A stretch of 64,000 nucleotides of DNA from an uncultured Bacteroidales bacterium (GTDB lineage Bacteria > Bacteroidota > Bacteroidia > Bacteroidales > P3): assembly GCA_900317955.1 (NCBI GenBank), contig ONIP01000003.1, forward strand, positions 207,128-271,127, read 5' to 3'. Within the stretch, counting starts at the first letter, position 1. Each line of letters begins with the position of its first letter. Positions 23,541-31,669 of this stretch are shown piece by piece. The notes beneath the pieces were generated by a model. It was not told the DNA's origin. It made no database searches and saw only the letters and a program-made list of their open reading frames with translations. The position numbers and the translations under genes were made by a program.

Positions 23541-24374
23541 TTAGATTACTAAATTCGTATTTGTAAAAATACACTCTTCATATTGACCTCTTTGGGCATT
23601 TTTCCCACCGATTCCACTACTTCGAACAATTGGGATCACTCTATCTCCTTTATCGAAAACTTCTCGTATCACTTCATGATCGGCATTTGTAAGAATATAA
23701 TAAGCACCTCGTGACTTAATCTTGTCAATCATAATCGATAAACGAAGTTGGTCTTGAAGAGTAAATGTCTTTTGGTTATATTGAATAAAACCATTTTCTA
23801 TTTTGGAATGAGTATAAGGAGGATCAAGGAAAACTAAAGCATTCTTTCTTACTCGACTAATGCATCCTTCAAAATCCATTGTTTGAATGTTGATTTTTTT
23901 TAAGTAAATACTTACATTATGAAGATTTTCATAGTCAAAATGGTAATTTAATCGTTTCCCCCAGGGTACATTATAATTACCCTCGGAATTGACACGGTAG
24001 ATTCCGTTATATGACATTTGATTTAAATAAATAAATTGGGCTGCTTTCCTAATAGGGTCGTTAGTTTTTATTCCTCGAACTGTATAATATGCCTCCTCTC
24101 CTGTGCCAAATCTCTTTATTAAATCAATAACATCGTCAATGCTGTCACGAACCGTCTTGTAGGTTAACATCAATTGTTCATTTGCGTCAGAAATATATGC
24201 TTTTGATGGATGAAGATGAAATAGCATTGCTCCAGCACCAACAAAAGGTTCATGATACGAAGAATATGAGGTAATGTCGAAAGTGTCTTTTATACGCTGA
24301 ACGAGCCAATTTTTACCCCCTGCCCATCGTAAAAAAGGATGTAAGTTAATATGTTTATTTATTGTTTCCACCAC
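23541..24374 (-). CDS. Dam-type DNA adenine N6 methyltransferase
   Basis: A 277-residue class-alpha (D12) adenine methylase. HPFLRWAGGKNWL (about 12-24) holds the motif X/I region that binds S-adenosylmethionine, EPFVGAGAMLFHL is motif I, and VFLDPPYTHS (about 181) is the catalytic DPPY motif. All essential residues are present. Dam enzymes of this size recognise GATC or related tetramers, but the target-recognition region is too divergent to predict here. It is the first gene of a two-gene transcript with the DGQHR-nuclease protein, suggesting that its methylation protects host DNA from that partner. Confidence 0.9.
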   Translation of the reverse strand: MVETINKHINLHPFLRWAGGKNWLVQRIKDTFDITSYSSYHEPFVGAGAMLFHLHPSKAYISDANEQLMLTYKTVRDSIDDVIDLIKRFGTGEEAYYTVRGIKTNDPIRKAAQFIYLNQMSYNGIYRVNSEGNYNVPWGKRLNYHFDYENLHNVSIYLKKINIQTMDFEGCISRVRKNALVFLDPPYTHSKIENGFIQYNQKTFTLQDQLRLSIMIDKIKSRGAYYILTNADHEVIREVFDKGDRVIPIVRSSGIGGKNAQRGQYEECIFTNTNLVI

Positions 24375-24412
24375 CTATCCTAAACCAGGGTATTATTATA
24401 TATTTCAAACTG

Positions 24413-24443
24413 CAAAGATACACAATCTTTCTGGAATATCAAA
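24413..24443 (-). promoter_or_regulatory. promoter of the methylase/DGQHR operon
   Basis: Minus strand TTTG (24443-24440), 19 bases, TATCTTTG (24420-24413). Transcription should start near 24406, giving a leader of about 30 bases before the methylase ATG. Confidence 0.85.
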
Positions 24444-24611
24444 ATTATATTTTGCAAGGTTTTCAAATGTGGCAACGTGTTTATGCAATAATGTGTCAAT
24501 GCGTGAATGCGTCAATATGTTAATGAAGGAATAATCCTTGCTCCCGGACAATAATTCATGTCCTTGGGCTTTACGGTTTCAAACAATTATCAAATATCAA
24601 AGCTTCGAATT

Positions 24612-24992
24612 ATGACAGATCTTCTTATCCTTTTGGCAGTTTAGCTTGCGGTTTCGGCTGTGGGTTGGAAGTATTTCTTCTGTCTTGGCTATGGGGTGTC
24701 GGCACTTGTTTTGACATTGGGCTTGATGTACCATAACAACCTCTCCTTGCCAACCATAGTTCTCTTTGCCCTGTTATTCATATTCGGCGTGCGACTTGGC
24801 ACTTATCTGTTCATTCGTGAGCGTAAGGCAGTGGCGTATCGCAAAATTCTCTACGACCCCACCCTGCAATAGAAGAAACCCGCTGGCATGGTCGTCAGTG
24901 TGTGGTTTTTCTGTGCTATCCTTTATGTGGTGCAAGTGAGTCCCGTCGTGTTCCGTATATCCAATAGGTCAAACGGCATTGCTGTCACTAAT
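24612..24992 (+). pseudogene. DUF1295-type membrane protein, broken by two stop codons
   Basis: One continuous frame from ATG 24612 reads MTDLLILLAV, stop (24642), LAVSAVGWKYFFCLGYGVSA..., GVRLGTYLFIRERKAVAYRK, stop (24870), KKPAGMVVSVWFFCAILYVV, QVSPVVFRISN. The order and wording match DUF1295/steroid 5-alpha-reductase-like proteins (RLG.YL..RE.K...YRK, then VAQVSPVL). Both stops are TAG in otherwise open frame, and the last half of the family is missing where the convergent DUF2079 gene ends. It is a decaying gene, not a 70-residue protein. Confidence 0.7.
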
Positions 24993-24995
24993 CCC

Positions 24996-26438
24996 TCACC
25001 GGTGAAACAAATACACTTCGCCGTTTGTCTCTATCAATGTCAAACTTGCTGTGTCTTCTGGGAGGTCGTCACTTTTAAGCATTATATACTCAGGATTGTG
25101 GCACATCCCTACTGGGTACAAATAGACCGAATCCCTCAGTGCAAGATGGGGGGTAAAACATGATGAGGCACAGACTGAAACCTCCGGAGGCAACTGTTTC
25201 AGCACCTTCCGCACATAGTCCGTGTCAAACTGCTCCTGCCTATAGTGGTCTTTATAAAATATCCTGACGTTTTCACGTTGCACCCAGGCCTTTGCATCGG
25301 TACAAGTATACCAAGTCACCAACCCGCACAGCAACGGCATAGCGATTACAACCGTTCGTCGCAGCCAGGTCTTCTTAACCTTTGCGGCCATGGCAAACAC
25401 ACCGCACACTATTACAGGGGCAAACTCCACGCTGTACTGGCTGCCCACACCCCACAATGCAATGTCTTCCGACAACATCTTCTGTGCCACAAGAGGCACC
25501 ATCATGAGAAGCCAGTTAGGCTTGAACAGACAGAACAACCCGCCCGAAACCAGCAGGCAGAGGTAAAACTCAGTCTTTAGTCCGTCGCCGCGATGCGAAT
25601 CGCGAAAGTTGACAAAAAGATTGCGCACCGTCTCTAAGGGATGGGAGAAAATCCATGCGGCCACTTCGCCGAAGCTGTCGCCCATGTACTTGAACTTCCC
25701 CATAAAATGGATTTCTTCCGGGTTGAGCGACGGCATTACAACCATGGCGACAACAACAAGGTACCCCACACCGAACAGAATGCCTCCGGCCAACCACAAT
25801 AGGGCGCGCCGGTTACGGCGGTAGTCCCACATCAGTGCCAACAAGATGCACACAAGCCACAACGGCATGTTCTCCTTGGCTATGCAAACCATCACCACTG
25901 CCAGTGCATAGAGTCCGTACCGCTCCCGCCTCAGCCAGTAGAAAAGCCACGGCACCCACATCGCCGCCACCACGTTCGAGTGGTAGTCAAATCCCAGTGC
26001 ATCCCATATCCCAAAAAACAGCAGAAACGAAACCATGGCCAACAAGGCAAACCCGTTGGCTCCCTTCTCGTTCCCCACATTACTGTCTTTCCTGCATACG
26101 TCCACGAACTGGTACACCCCTAAGGCACCGAACAGTATCGAAACTATCTGTACAACCAAAAGCGTGTAGCTGCCCATAATCCATACCAGCGGTGAAAAAA
26201 GAACCAAATACAGGTCAAAGTGGTCGGACAGCAGGTTGCGGGGCGTTTCCTGAAAGAACGTGCTGTCGTCAAACCGCAGGTGGCTGTAGTCATACAGGGC
26301 ATGGGTGTACAGTCCCAAGTCAAGACCATACGTGCGAAACAAAACATGGTTCACAATAGAGATAAGCGCATAAGCCACCCCTGCCACACCGATAATGTGC
26401 CACTTGTTCAGTTTGGTATGGGGCTTGAACGATAACAT
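24996..26438 (-). CDS. DUF2079 integral membrane protein
   Basis: A 480-residue protein with about ten membrane helices, starting near residue 15 (IIGVAGVAYALISIVNHVLF). It matches DUF2079: GLDLGLYTHALYDY near the N-terminus, DHFDLYLVLFSPLVW, ALGFDYHSNVVAAMWVPWLF and the later CIAKENMPLWLV. The family is related in shape to membrane glycosyltransferases of the GT-C type, and the early FDLGLYxxAL motif may be catalytic, but no reaction is established. The C-terminal 100 residues are extracytoplasmic. It is a single gene between a pseudogene and the ABC operon. Confidence 0.85.
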   Translation of the reverse strand: MLSFKPHTKLNKWHIIGVAGVAYALISIVNHVLFRTYGLDLGLYTHALYDYSHLRFDDSTFFQETPRNLLSDHFDLYLVLFSPLVWIMGSYTLLVVQIVSILFGALGVYQFVDVCRKDSNVGNEKGANGFALLAMVSFLLFFGIWDALGFDYHSNVVAAMWVPWLFYWLRRERYGLYALAVVMVCIAKENMPLWLVCILLALMWDYRRNRRALLWLAGGILFGVGYLVVVAMVVMPSLNPEEIHFMGKFKYMGDSFGEVAAWIFSHPLETVRNLFVNFRDSHRGDGLKTEFYLCLLVSGGLFCLFKPNWLLMMVPLVAQKMLSEDIALWGVGSQYSVEFAPVIVCGVFAMAAKVKKTWLRRTVVIAMPLLCGLVTWYTCTDAKAWVQRENVRIFYKDHYRQEQFDTDYVRKVLKQLPPEVSVCASSCFTPHLALRDSVYLYPVGMCHNPEYIMLKSDDLPEDTASLTLIETNGEVYLFHR

Positions 26439-26481
26439 ATATGGACTTGGATTATTTGTTTCGAATCAACATTCAACAGGC

Positions 26482-27261
26482 TTAAAGTTCCAAAGGTCTC
26501 AGGCGCAGCAACGTCGGTTCTCCGTCAGCCATTACCGGTTCGGCATGGATGTTGAAAACCGTGCGTATATTCTCGGGCGACAGCCCCTGCTCGGTAGTGC
26601 CGTGATAGTGTATCCCGCCCTTGTGCAGCAGTACCAACTGCGGACAGTAACGCAAGGCCATGTTCAGGTCATGGATTACTATCAGGATAGTCTTGTGTTC
26701 CTCACGGTTGATGGTACGCAGCAATTCCAATATCTCGAACTGATGGGCTATGTCGAGGTTTGATACAGGTTCGTCAAGCAGCATCACGGGTGTCTCCTGT
26801 GCCAATGCACGGGCCAGCATCACACGTTGCAACTCGCCGCCGCTCATCTGGTTGGGTTTGGCAAAACGCAGGTGCCAGGTATTGGTCTGCTTCATACAAC
26901 GCTCCACGATGTCCCAGTCCTCCTGCGACTCGTTCTGTAACCTCCGCTGGTAAGGGTTGCGACCCATCAACACCGTCTCGAAAGCCGAGAACTCAAAGTC
27001 CGTCTGCGGATATTGCCTCACAAAAGCCATGCGTTGAGCCAGCTCCCGTGCCGTATAACTTCCCACGCTCTGACCGTCGAGCAGCACCTCGCCCCGTTCG
27101 GGGGTCAACAGTCCTGCCACTAACCGCAGCAACGTAGTCTTCCCGCACCCGTTGGCACCCATCACCGCATACATCCCCCCTCTCTCAAACCGCACACTCA
27201 ACCCCTCCAGCACCCTCCGCTGGGTATATCCGTAACTCAAATCCTTCAGTTCTATCGTCAT
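26482..27261 (-). CDS. ABC transporter ATP-binding protein, iron-siderophore/B12 type
   Basis: A 259-residue FecE/BtuD-type ATPase. Walker A is GANGCGKTTLLRLVAG, the Q-loop is FVRQYPQTDF, the signature is MSGGELQRVMLARALAQE and Walker B is VMLLDEPVSNLD with HDLNMALRY as the switch region. It starts seven bases after the permease stop and forms the third gene of a dapB-permease-ATPase transcript. It should energise uptake of a chelated metal or cobalamin through the FecCD permease. No binding protein or TonB receptor is encoded in the window, so the substrate is open. Confidence 0.92.
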   Translation of the reverse strand: MTIELKDLSYGYTQRRVLEGLSVRFERGGMYAVMGANGCGKTTLLRLVAGLLTPERGEVLLDGQSVGSYTARELAQRMAFVRQYPQTDFEFSAFETVLMGRNPYQRRLQNESQEDWDIVERCMKQTNTWHLRFAKPNQMSGGELQRVMLARALAQETPVMLLDEPVSNLDIAHQFEILELLRTINREEHKTILIVIHDLNMALRYCPQLVLLHKGGIHYHGTTEQGLSPENIRTVFNIHAEPVMADGEPTLLRLRPLEL

Positions 27262-27268
27262 GGTGCTT

Positions 27269-28246
27269 TCAATATTGCTTCTTGTTCTTATACAGCAGGT
27301 AGATAAACAATGGTGCCCCCACCAGTGCGGTCAAACTGCCCACAGGCAACTCCGCAGGCATCAACACCGTCCGTGCAAGCGTGTCGCACAGCAGCAGGAA
27401 CAACCCTCCTGCAAAGATGGCACAAGGCACCACCCTCCGGTTGTCCGGCCCCATCACCAACCGCACACAATGCGGCACCACCAACCCCACAAAACCTATC
27501 ACGCCGCATGTGGCCACACAAAATGCCACCATCAACGTGGTCGACAGCAGCAGCACCCTTTTCACACGCTCCACCTCCACGCCAAGGCTCTTTGCTGTCT
27601 CGCTCCCTGCCAGCAGCAGATTCAAGTCGCGGCAGTAGAACAGCACCACGCACACTCCCGCCACAACAACCGGAGCCACAACCGCCACGTCGAGCCACGA
27701 CGCTGATGCAAAACTCCCCATGGTCCAGAATATGATACTGTCCATCTTGTCCTGCCTCAGCACCATCAGAAACGAAATCACTGCCGACATCAAAAATGTG
27801 ATGCACACACCCGTCAGCAACAACGTAGTAGTGTGCATCCGGTTGCCTATAGAGGCAATGCGGTAAATTGCCACCACGGTCAGCAATCCAGTAACCAGCG
27901 CACTCGCACCCACGCCCAGCATGTAGGCTTCCAAGCCCAACAATATGGCCACGGCTGCACCTACCGACGCCCCCGACGACACACCCAGCACATACGGGTC
28001 CGTCAACGGGTTGCGAAACACCGACTGGTATGCCGCACCGCAAACCGACAGTCCCGCTCCCACAAACACCGACAACACAATACGCGGAGCCCTGAGATTC
28101 CAGAATATGGGCGAGGACCACATCTCTTCCCACTCAAAACGCACCACACCCAGCATAGCGCATCCGACCATGGCCGCTGCCAGCAACGCTGCCAGCGCCG
28201 CCACAACCCATCCGCCCTTGCGGTCTACCTTGCCTCGCTCCATCAT
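27269..28246 (-). CDS. FecCD-family ABC transporter permease
   Basis: A 325-residue inner-membrane permease with about nine or ten helices. Family signatures are RAPRIVLSVFVGAGLSVCGAA, YQSVFRNPLTDPYVLGVSSG and, near the C-terminus, VIGFVGLVVPHCVRLVMGPD and DTLARTVLMPAELPVGSLTAL (shown in two parts in this family). It would form the dimeric channel for a siderophore, haem or vitamin B12. It sits seven bases after dapB and seven before the ATPase gene. Confidence 0.92.
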   Translation of the reverse strand: MMERGKVDRKGGWVVAALAALLAAAMVGCAMLGVVRFEWEEMWSSPIFWNLRAPRIVLSVFVGAGLSVCGAAYQSVFRNPLTDPYVLGVSSGASVGAAVAILLGLEAYMLGVGASALVTGLLTVVAIYRIASIGNRMHTTTLLLTGVCITFLMSAVISFLMVLRQDKMDSIIFWTMGSFASASWLDVAVVAPVVVAGVCVVLFYCRDLNLLLAGSETAKSLGVEVERVKRVLLLSTTLMVAFCVATCGVIGFVGLVVPHCVRLVMGPDNRRVVPCAIFAGGLFLLLCDTLARTVLMPAELPVGSLTALVGAPLFIYLLYKNKKQY

Positions 28247-28253
28247 GGTCTTG

Positions 28254-28979
28254 CTACAGTTCCAGCAACTCTTTCATCGTGTAGTATCCCTTGCGGCCTT
28301 CAAGAAACTCTGCCGCCAGCACTGCGCCCACTGCCAGCCCACGACGGCTCTTCGCCTCGTGCTTTAGGGTAATGCGGTCTATTGCGCTGTCATACACCAC
28401 TTCATGCACTCCTGGCACCTCGCCTTCGCGTACCGAAACGATAGGCACCTCGTCCTTTTTGGGCTTCACCCCTTTGCGCATCAGGCACCAGTCGTCCTTC
28501 CGGTCAACCTCTTCCACAATGTCCCGTGCCAAGGCTATCGCCGTCCCGCTCGGGGCATCCAGTTTATGCACATGGTGCACCTCGGTAATGCCCACGCTGT
28601 ACTCCTCATGGCCGTTCATAAGCTTTGCCAGACGGCGGTTCAGGTCAAACACAATATTCATGCCGATGCTGAAATTCGACGCCACAAACAGAGCGCACTC
28701 GCGCTGCTCGCAGTCGTGCACCACGCCTTCAAGCTGCTCGTACCAGCCTGTAGTGCCAACCACTACCGGCAGCCCCAAGTCGAAACAACGCATTATGTTT
28801 CCCACCGCGGTAGCCGGTGTCGAGAAGTCGATGGCCATGTCGCAATCCTTCAAGTCTTCCAACTTGTCCATCCAGTCGTCCTCGTCGTCAATGGTCACTC
28901 CTATCGAGTGCCCGCGTTCTTCGGCAACGGCCTCGATGGCCTTGCCCATTTTTCCGTATCCTAACAGTGCTATTTTCAT
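28254..28979 (-). CDS. dapB: 4-hydroxy-tetrahydrodipicolinate reductase
   Basis: A 241-residue NAD(P)H-dependent reductase of the diaminopimelate/lysine pathway, needed for peptidoglycan. MKIALLGYGKMGKAI is the nucleotide-binding start; ATG 28979 is chosen because it gives this sequence directly. VGTTGWYEQLE, ASNFSIGMNIVFDLNR and the catalytic EVHHVHKLDAPSGTAIALA are all present. It is shorter than the E. coli enzyme (273 residues), as is usual in Bacteroidetes. It leads an operon with an ABC permease and ATPase, an unexpected combination of functions. Confidence 0.95.
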   Translation of the reverse strand: MKIALLGYGKMGKAIEAVAEERGHSIGVTIDDEDDWMDKLEDLKDCDMAIDFSTPATAVGNIMRCFDLGLPVVVGTTGWYEQLEGVVHDCEQRECALFVASNFSIGMNIVFDLNRRLAKLMNGHEEYSVGITEVHHVHKLDAPSGTAIALARDIVEEVDRKDDWCLMRKGVKPKKDEVPIVSVREGEVPGVHEVVYDSAIDRITLKHEAKSRRGLAVGAVLAAEFLEGRKGYYTMKELLEL

Positions 28980-28997
28980 ATTTATCAATCTTATATA

Positions 28998-29025
28998 CAA
29001 AAAAAGCCACCTACTTAAAGTGGCC
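28998..29025 (-). terminator. terminator of tRNA-Ala(CGC)
   Basis: On the minus strand GCCAC...GTGGC (29024-29020 with 29010-29006) is followed by seven T (29005-28999). It lies between the tRNA and the dapB start, so dapB expression would need readthrough or its own promoter. Confidence 0.8.
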
Positions 29026-29033
29026 TCTCTCTG

Positions 29034-29106
29034 TGGAGTATACGGGAGTCGAACCCGTTACCTTTTGATTGCGAACCAAATGCTCTACCAAATGAGCTAA
29101 TACCCC
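29034..29106 (-). tRNA. tRNA-Ala (anticodon CGC)
   Basis: Acceptor arms GGGGTAT and ATACTCC pair with the G3-U70 alanine determinant. Anticodon stem TTTGG/TCAAA encloses TTCGCAA, giving anticodon CGC for GCG codons. The T arm has GGGTTCGACTCCC. CCA is not encoded. The acceptor stem is identical to that of the tRNA at 762. Confidence 0.9.
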
Positions 29107-29679
29107 ATTTTTCCCAAGGCGGTTCCTCCTGTCCGTTCCACGCCTCCAACAGCGTTGTAACCATCTATTTAGAACGTTGCCTTATTGAATGATTTGAGTT
29201 GCAAAGATACAAAAAAATATGGACATACGCTTATTGTTCCCCAAAATAATTTGCCGTTAGTAATATACAATACATATATACAAACTTTTACACTCATCTC
29301 CCCATTCTGTCAGAATGCGCTGCGACACCGCCCCGCTGCAGTGAAACGCCTCCTCCTCCCCGCCCTTTTTGCCCTCCTCATAAGCTTCAAATTCCCCCCG
29401 GCAGCCGGCCCCATACCATTCCAATTGCTGTAATATCACCTTTGACATACGGTTGTTTCAAACTCTTGAACAGCAATACAATTAGAGAAGAGCTGTTGTA
29501 TTAGTTCGGGACGATACAAGTTACTCAGAATCATGTCGGATACAAATATAATGTTATAGAATAGTTAAATGTGGCGATGAAAGGAAAAGTTTTTGTAATT
29601 TTGCATATTGGTGGGAAAAGGTTTTTCACCGATAACACGATATTATACAATACTTTATAAAAAACAATAACAAAGAGAA
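29107..29679. other. intergenic region between tRNA-Ala and the carboxyltransferase gene
   Basis: About 570 bases. A minus-strand -7 box TATCTTTG (29209-29202) probably serves the tRNA, and a plus-strand TAATTTTG (29596-29603) probably serves the next gene. An 82-codon frame at 29185-29433 and its antisense counterpart lack any recognisable family feature and I do not call them. Confidence 0.5.
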
Positions 29680-31464
29680 ATGGCTCGAGAAATAAAATTC
29701 AGCTTGGTTTACCGCGACATGTGGCAGTCGTCAGGCAAATATCAACCCCGTGTTGACCAGTTGGTGCAGGTGGCACCGGCAATTGTGAAGATGGGTTGCT
29801 TTGACCGCGTTGAGACCAACGGCGGTGCTTTTGAGCAGGTGAATCTAATGTATGGCGAAAACCCGAACAAGTCAGTGCGGGCATGGACCAAGGAGTTTAA
29901 CAAGGCTGGAATCCAGACCCACATGCTTGAGAGGGCTTTGAACGGTCTGCGTATGTACGGTGTGCCGAAGGATGTGCGTCAGCTTATGCCCAAGGTAAAG
30001 AAGGCTCAGGGTGTCGACATTATGCGTTCGTTTTGTGGACTGAACGATGTGCGCAACCTTGAGTTGTCGGTGAAATATGCCAAAGAAGCTGGCATGATAA
30101 GCCAGGCTGCGCTGAGCATCACCTATTCGCCCATCCACACGGTGGAATACTATATGGGCATTGTCGACAAGCTGGTTGAATTCGGAGCCGACGAAATTGC
30201 GCTGAAGGACATGGCAGGTATCGGCCGTCCGACCATGCTGGGCAAGTTAGTCTATCAGATTAAGAAGAAGTACCCCCACATCATAGTTCAATATCACGGC
30301 CATACCGGTCCCGGCTTCGCCATGGCTTCGGTGCTGGAAGTTGCCCGCGCTGGTGCCGATGTGATCGACACTGCCATGGAGCCTCTGGCATGGGGTATGG
30401 TGCATCCCGGCATCATTGCCGTGCAGGCTATGCTGAAAGAGGACGGTTTCCTGGTGAAGGACATCAACATGAGCGCCTATATGGAAACCCGTGCGTTGAC
30501 GCAGTCGTTCCTGGACGATTTTCTCGGCCTGTATGTTAATCCCGCCAACCGTATCTGCACGTCGATGCTGGTGGGCTGCGGCCTTCCCGGCGGCATGATG
30601 GGCAGCATGATGAGCGACCTGAAGGGTGTGCACCATGCTATCAACATGGCTCTGAAGAAGAACGGCAAACCCGAGGTGACCTTCGACGAGTTGACGGTTC
30701 AGCTGTTCCAGGAGGTTGCTTATATTTGGCCGATGCTGGGCTATCCTCCTCTGGTTACTCCCTTCAGCCAATACACCAAGAACATTGCTTTGATGAATAT
30801 CATGTCATTGGCTCAGGGCAAGCCCCGTTTCAACCAGATTGACAAGGACAGCTGGAACATGATTCTGGGACGCGCCGGCAAACTGCCCGGCCCGTTGGCA
30901 CCCGAAATCGTGGAACTTGCCAAGAAGAACAACTTCGAGTTCTACGATGGCAACCCGCAGGATGCTTATCCCGATGCCCTGCCCGAGTACATCAAAGAGA
31001 TGGAAGAGAACGGCTGGGACCGTGGCGAAGATGACGAGGAGCTTTTCGAACTGGCTATGCACGACCGCCAATACCGCGACTACAAGTCGGGTATTGCTAA
31101 GGAACGCTTCGAGAAAGAGGTGGCTCAGCTCCGTGCCGAAAAAGCCGCTCCCGCTGCCAGCAATACTTCTGTCAACTCAGCCGGAGCCGTGACACTGACA
31201 CCCAACTATATTACCGAGAAGCATGCAAATGCCATGCCGGTTGTGGCTGCCGAAGACGGTCAGTTGCTGTGGGAACTCGATTTCAACCGTTCGGTTCCTC
31301 CCGCCCCCGGTCGCGAATACAAACAGGGTGATGTGTTCTGCATCATTCAGGCAAATTACGCGTTGGTGAATGTATACATGAACAAGGGCGGCCGCCTCAT
31401 CGACACCTGCGTCAAACAAGGCCAGTGGGTGAAGAAAGGCGATATTCTCGGCTGGATAGAATAA
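29680..31464 (+). CDS. carboxyltransferase (oxaloacetate decarboxylase alpha/pyruvate carboxylase B-like) without a biotin lysine
   Basis: A 594-residue protein. Residues about 5-300 form the HMGL-like TIM barrel: FSLVYRDMWQSSGKY (normally RDxxQS), DRVETNGGAFEQ, EIALKDMAGIGRP with the catalytic lysine and aspartate, and VQYHGHTGPGFAMAS with metal-binding histidines. Residues about 310-470 are the conserved PYC/OADA domain. Residues about 525-594 have the beta-strand pattern of a biotinyl domain (YKQGDVFCIIQANYALVNVY, GQWVKKGDILGWIE), but where E(A/S)MKM should carry biotin the sequence is QANYALVN. The enzyme would need biotin from a separate carrier protein or has another role. A -7 box lies 76 bases upstream and a terminator follows. 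Confidence 0.85.
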   Translation: MAREIKFSLVYRDMWQSSGKYQPRVDQLVQVAPAIVKMGCFDRVETNGGAFEQVNLMYGENPNKSVRAWTKEFNKAGIQTHMLERALNGLRMYGVPKDVRQLMPKVKKAQGVDIMRSFCGLNDVRNLELSVKYAKEAGMISQAALSITYSPIHTVEYYMGIVDKLVEFGADEIALKDMAGIGRPTMLGKLVYQIKKKYPHIIVQYHGHTGPGFAMASVLEVARAGADVIDTAMEPLAWGMVHPGIIAVQAMLKEDGFLVKDINMSAYMETRALTQSFLDDFLGLYVNPANRICTSMLVGCGLPGGMMGSMMSDLKGVHHAINMALKKNGKPEVTFDELTVQLFQEVAYIWPMLGYPPLVTPFSQYTKNIALMNIMSLAQGKPRFNQIDKDSWNMILGRAGKLPGPLAPEIVELAKKNNFEFYDGNPQDAYPDALPEYIKEMEENGWDRGEDDEELFELAMHDRQYRDYKSGIAKERFEKEVAQLRAEKAAPAASNTSVNSAGAVTLTPNYITEKHANAMPVVAAEDGQLLWELDFNRSVPPAPGREYKQGDVFCIIQANYALVNVYMNKGGRLIDTCVKQGQWVKKGDILGWIE

Positions 31465-31486
31465 CCCTTATCCCTTGATAAAGAAA

Positions 31487-31521
31487 CGGTGGACGAGCCG
31501 ATGGCTTGTCCATCGTTTTTT
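31487..31521 (+). terminator. terminator of the carboxyltransferase gene
   Basis: CGGTGGACGAGCC (31487-31499) pairs with GGCTTGTCCATCG (31503-31515) with few mismatches, loop GAT, then TTTTT. Confidence 0.85.
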
Positions 31522-31626
31522 AATTCGTTAATTCGTTAATGTGATAATTCGTTAGTCTGATTCACACATTAACGCATTTACATGGTAACGCATTCACACG
31601 GTAATACATTTACGAATTAACGAATT
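31522..31626. repeat. 15-bp perfect dyad with CATTAAC/TTAATG-type units
   Basis: AATTCGTTAATTCGT (31522-31536) is mirrored exactly by ACGAATTAACGAATT (31612-31626). The 75-base centre is made of near-repeats of CACATTAACGCATTTACATGG. It uses the same word as the tandem repeat at 12758. Confidence 0.75.
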
Positions 31627-31639
31627 CAAAAATTCTTTG

Positions 31640-31647
31640 TATCTTTG
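31640..31647 (+). promoter_or_regulatory. -7 box of the GH92 gene
   Basis: TATCTTTG lies 22 bases before ATG 31670; no good -33 TTTG is seen at the expected place, where the dyad's right arm lies. The position rules out the upstream ORF start at 31637. Confidence 0.6.
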
Positions 31648-31669
31648 CAGCATCAAATTTGACAGTTAT

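Noticed and set aside
24660..24872. 70-residue membrane protein as a real small gene
   Set aside because: The same frame continues with family similarity on both sides of its stops, so it is a fragment of a DUF1295 pseudogene.
29185..29433. 82-codon open frame after tRNA-Ala
   Set aside because: No start context, no similarity and a repetitive composition; the antisense frame is equally open.
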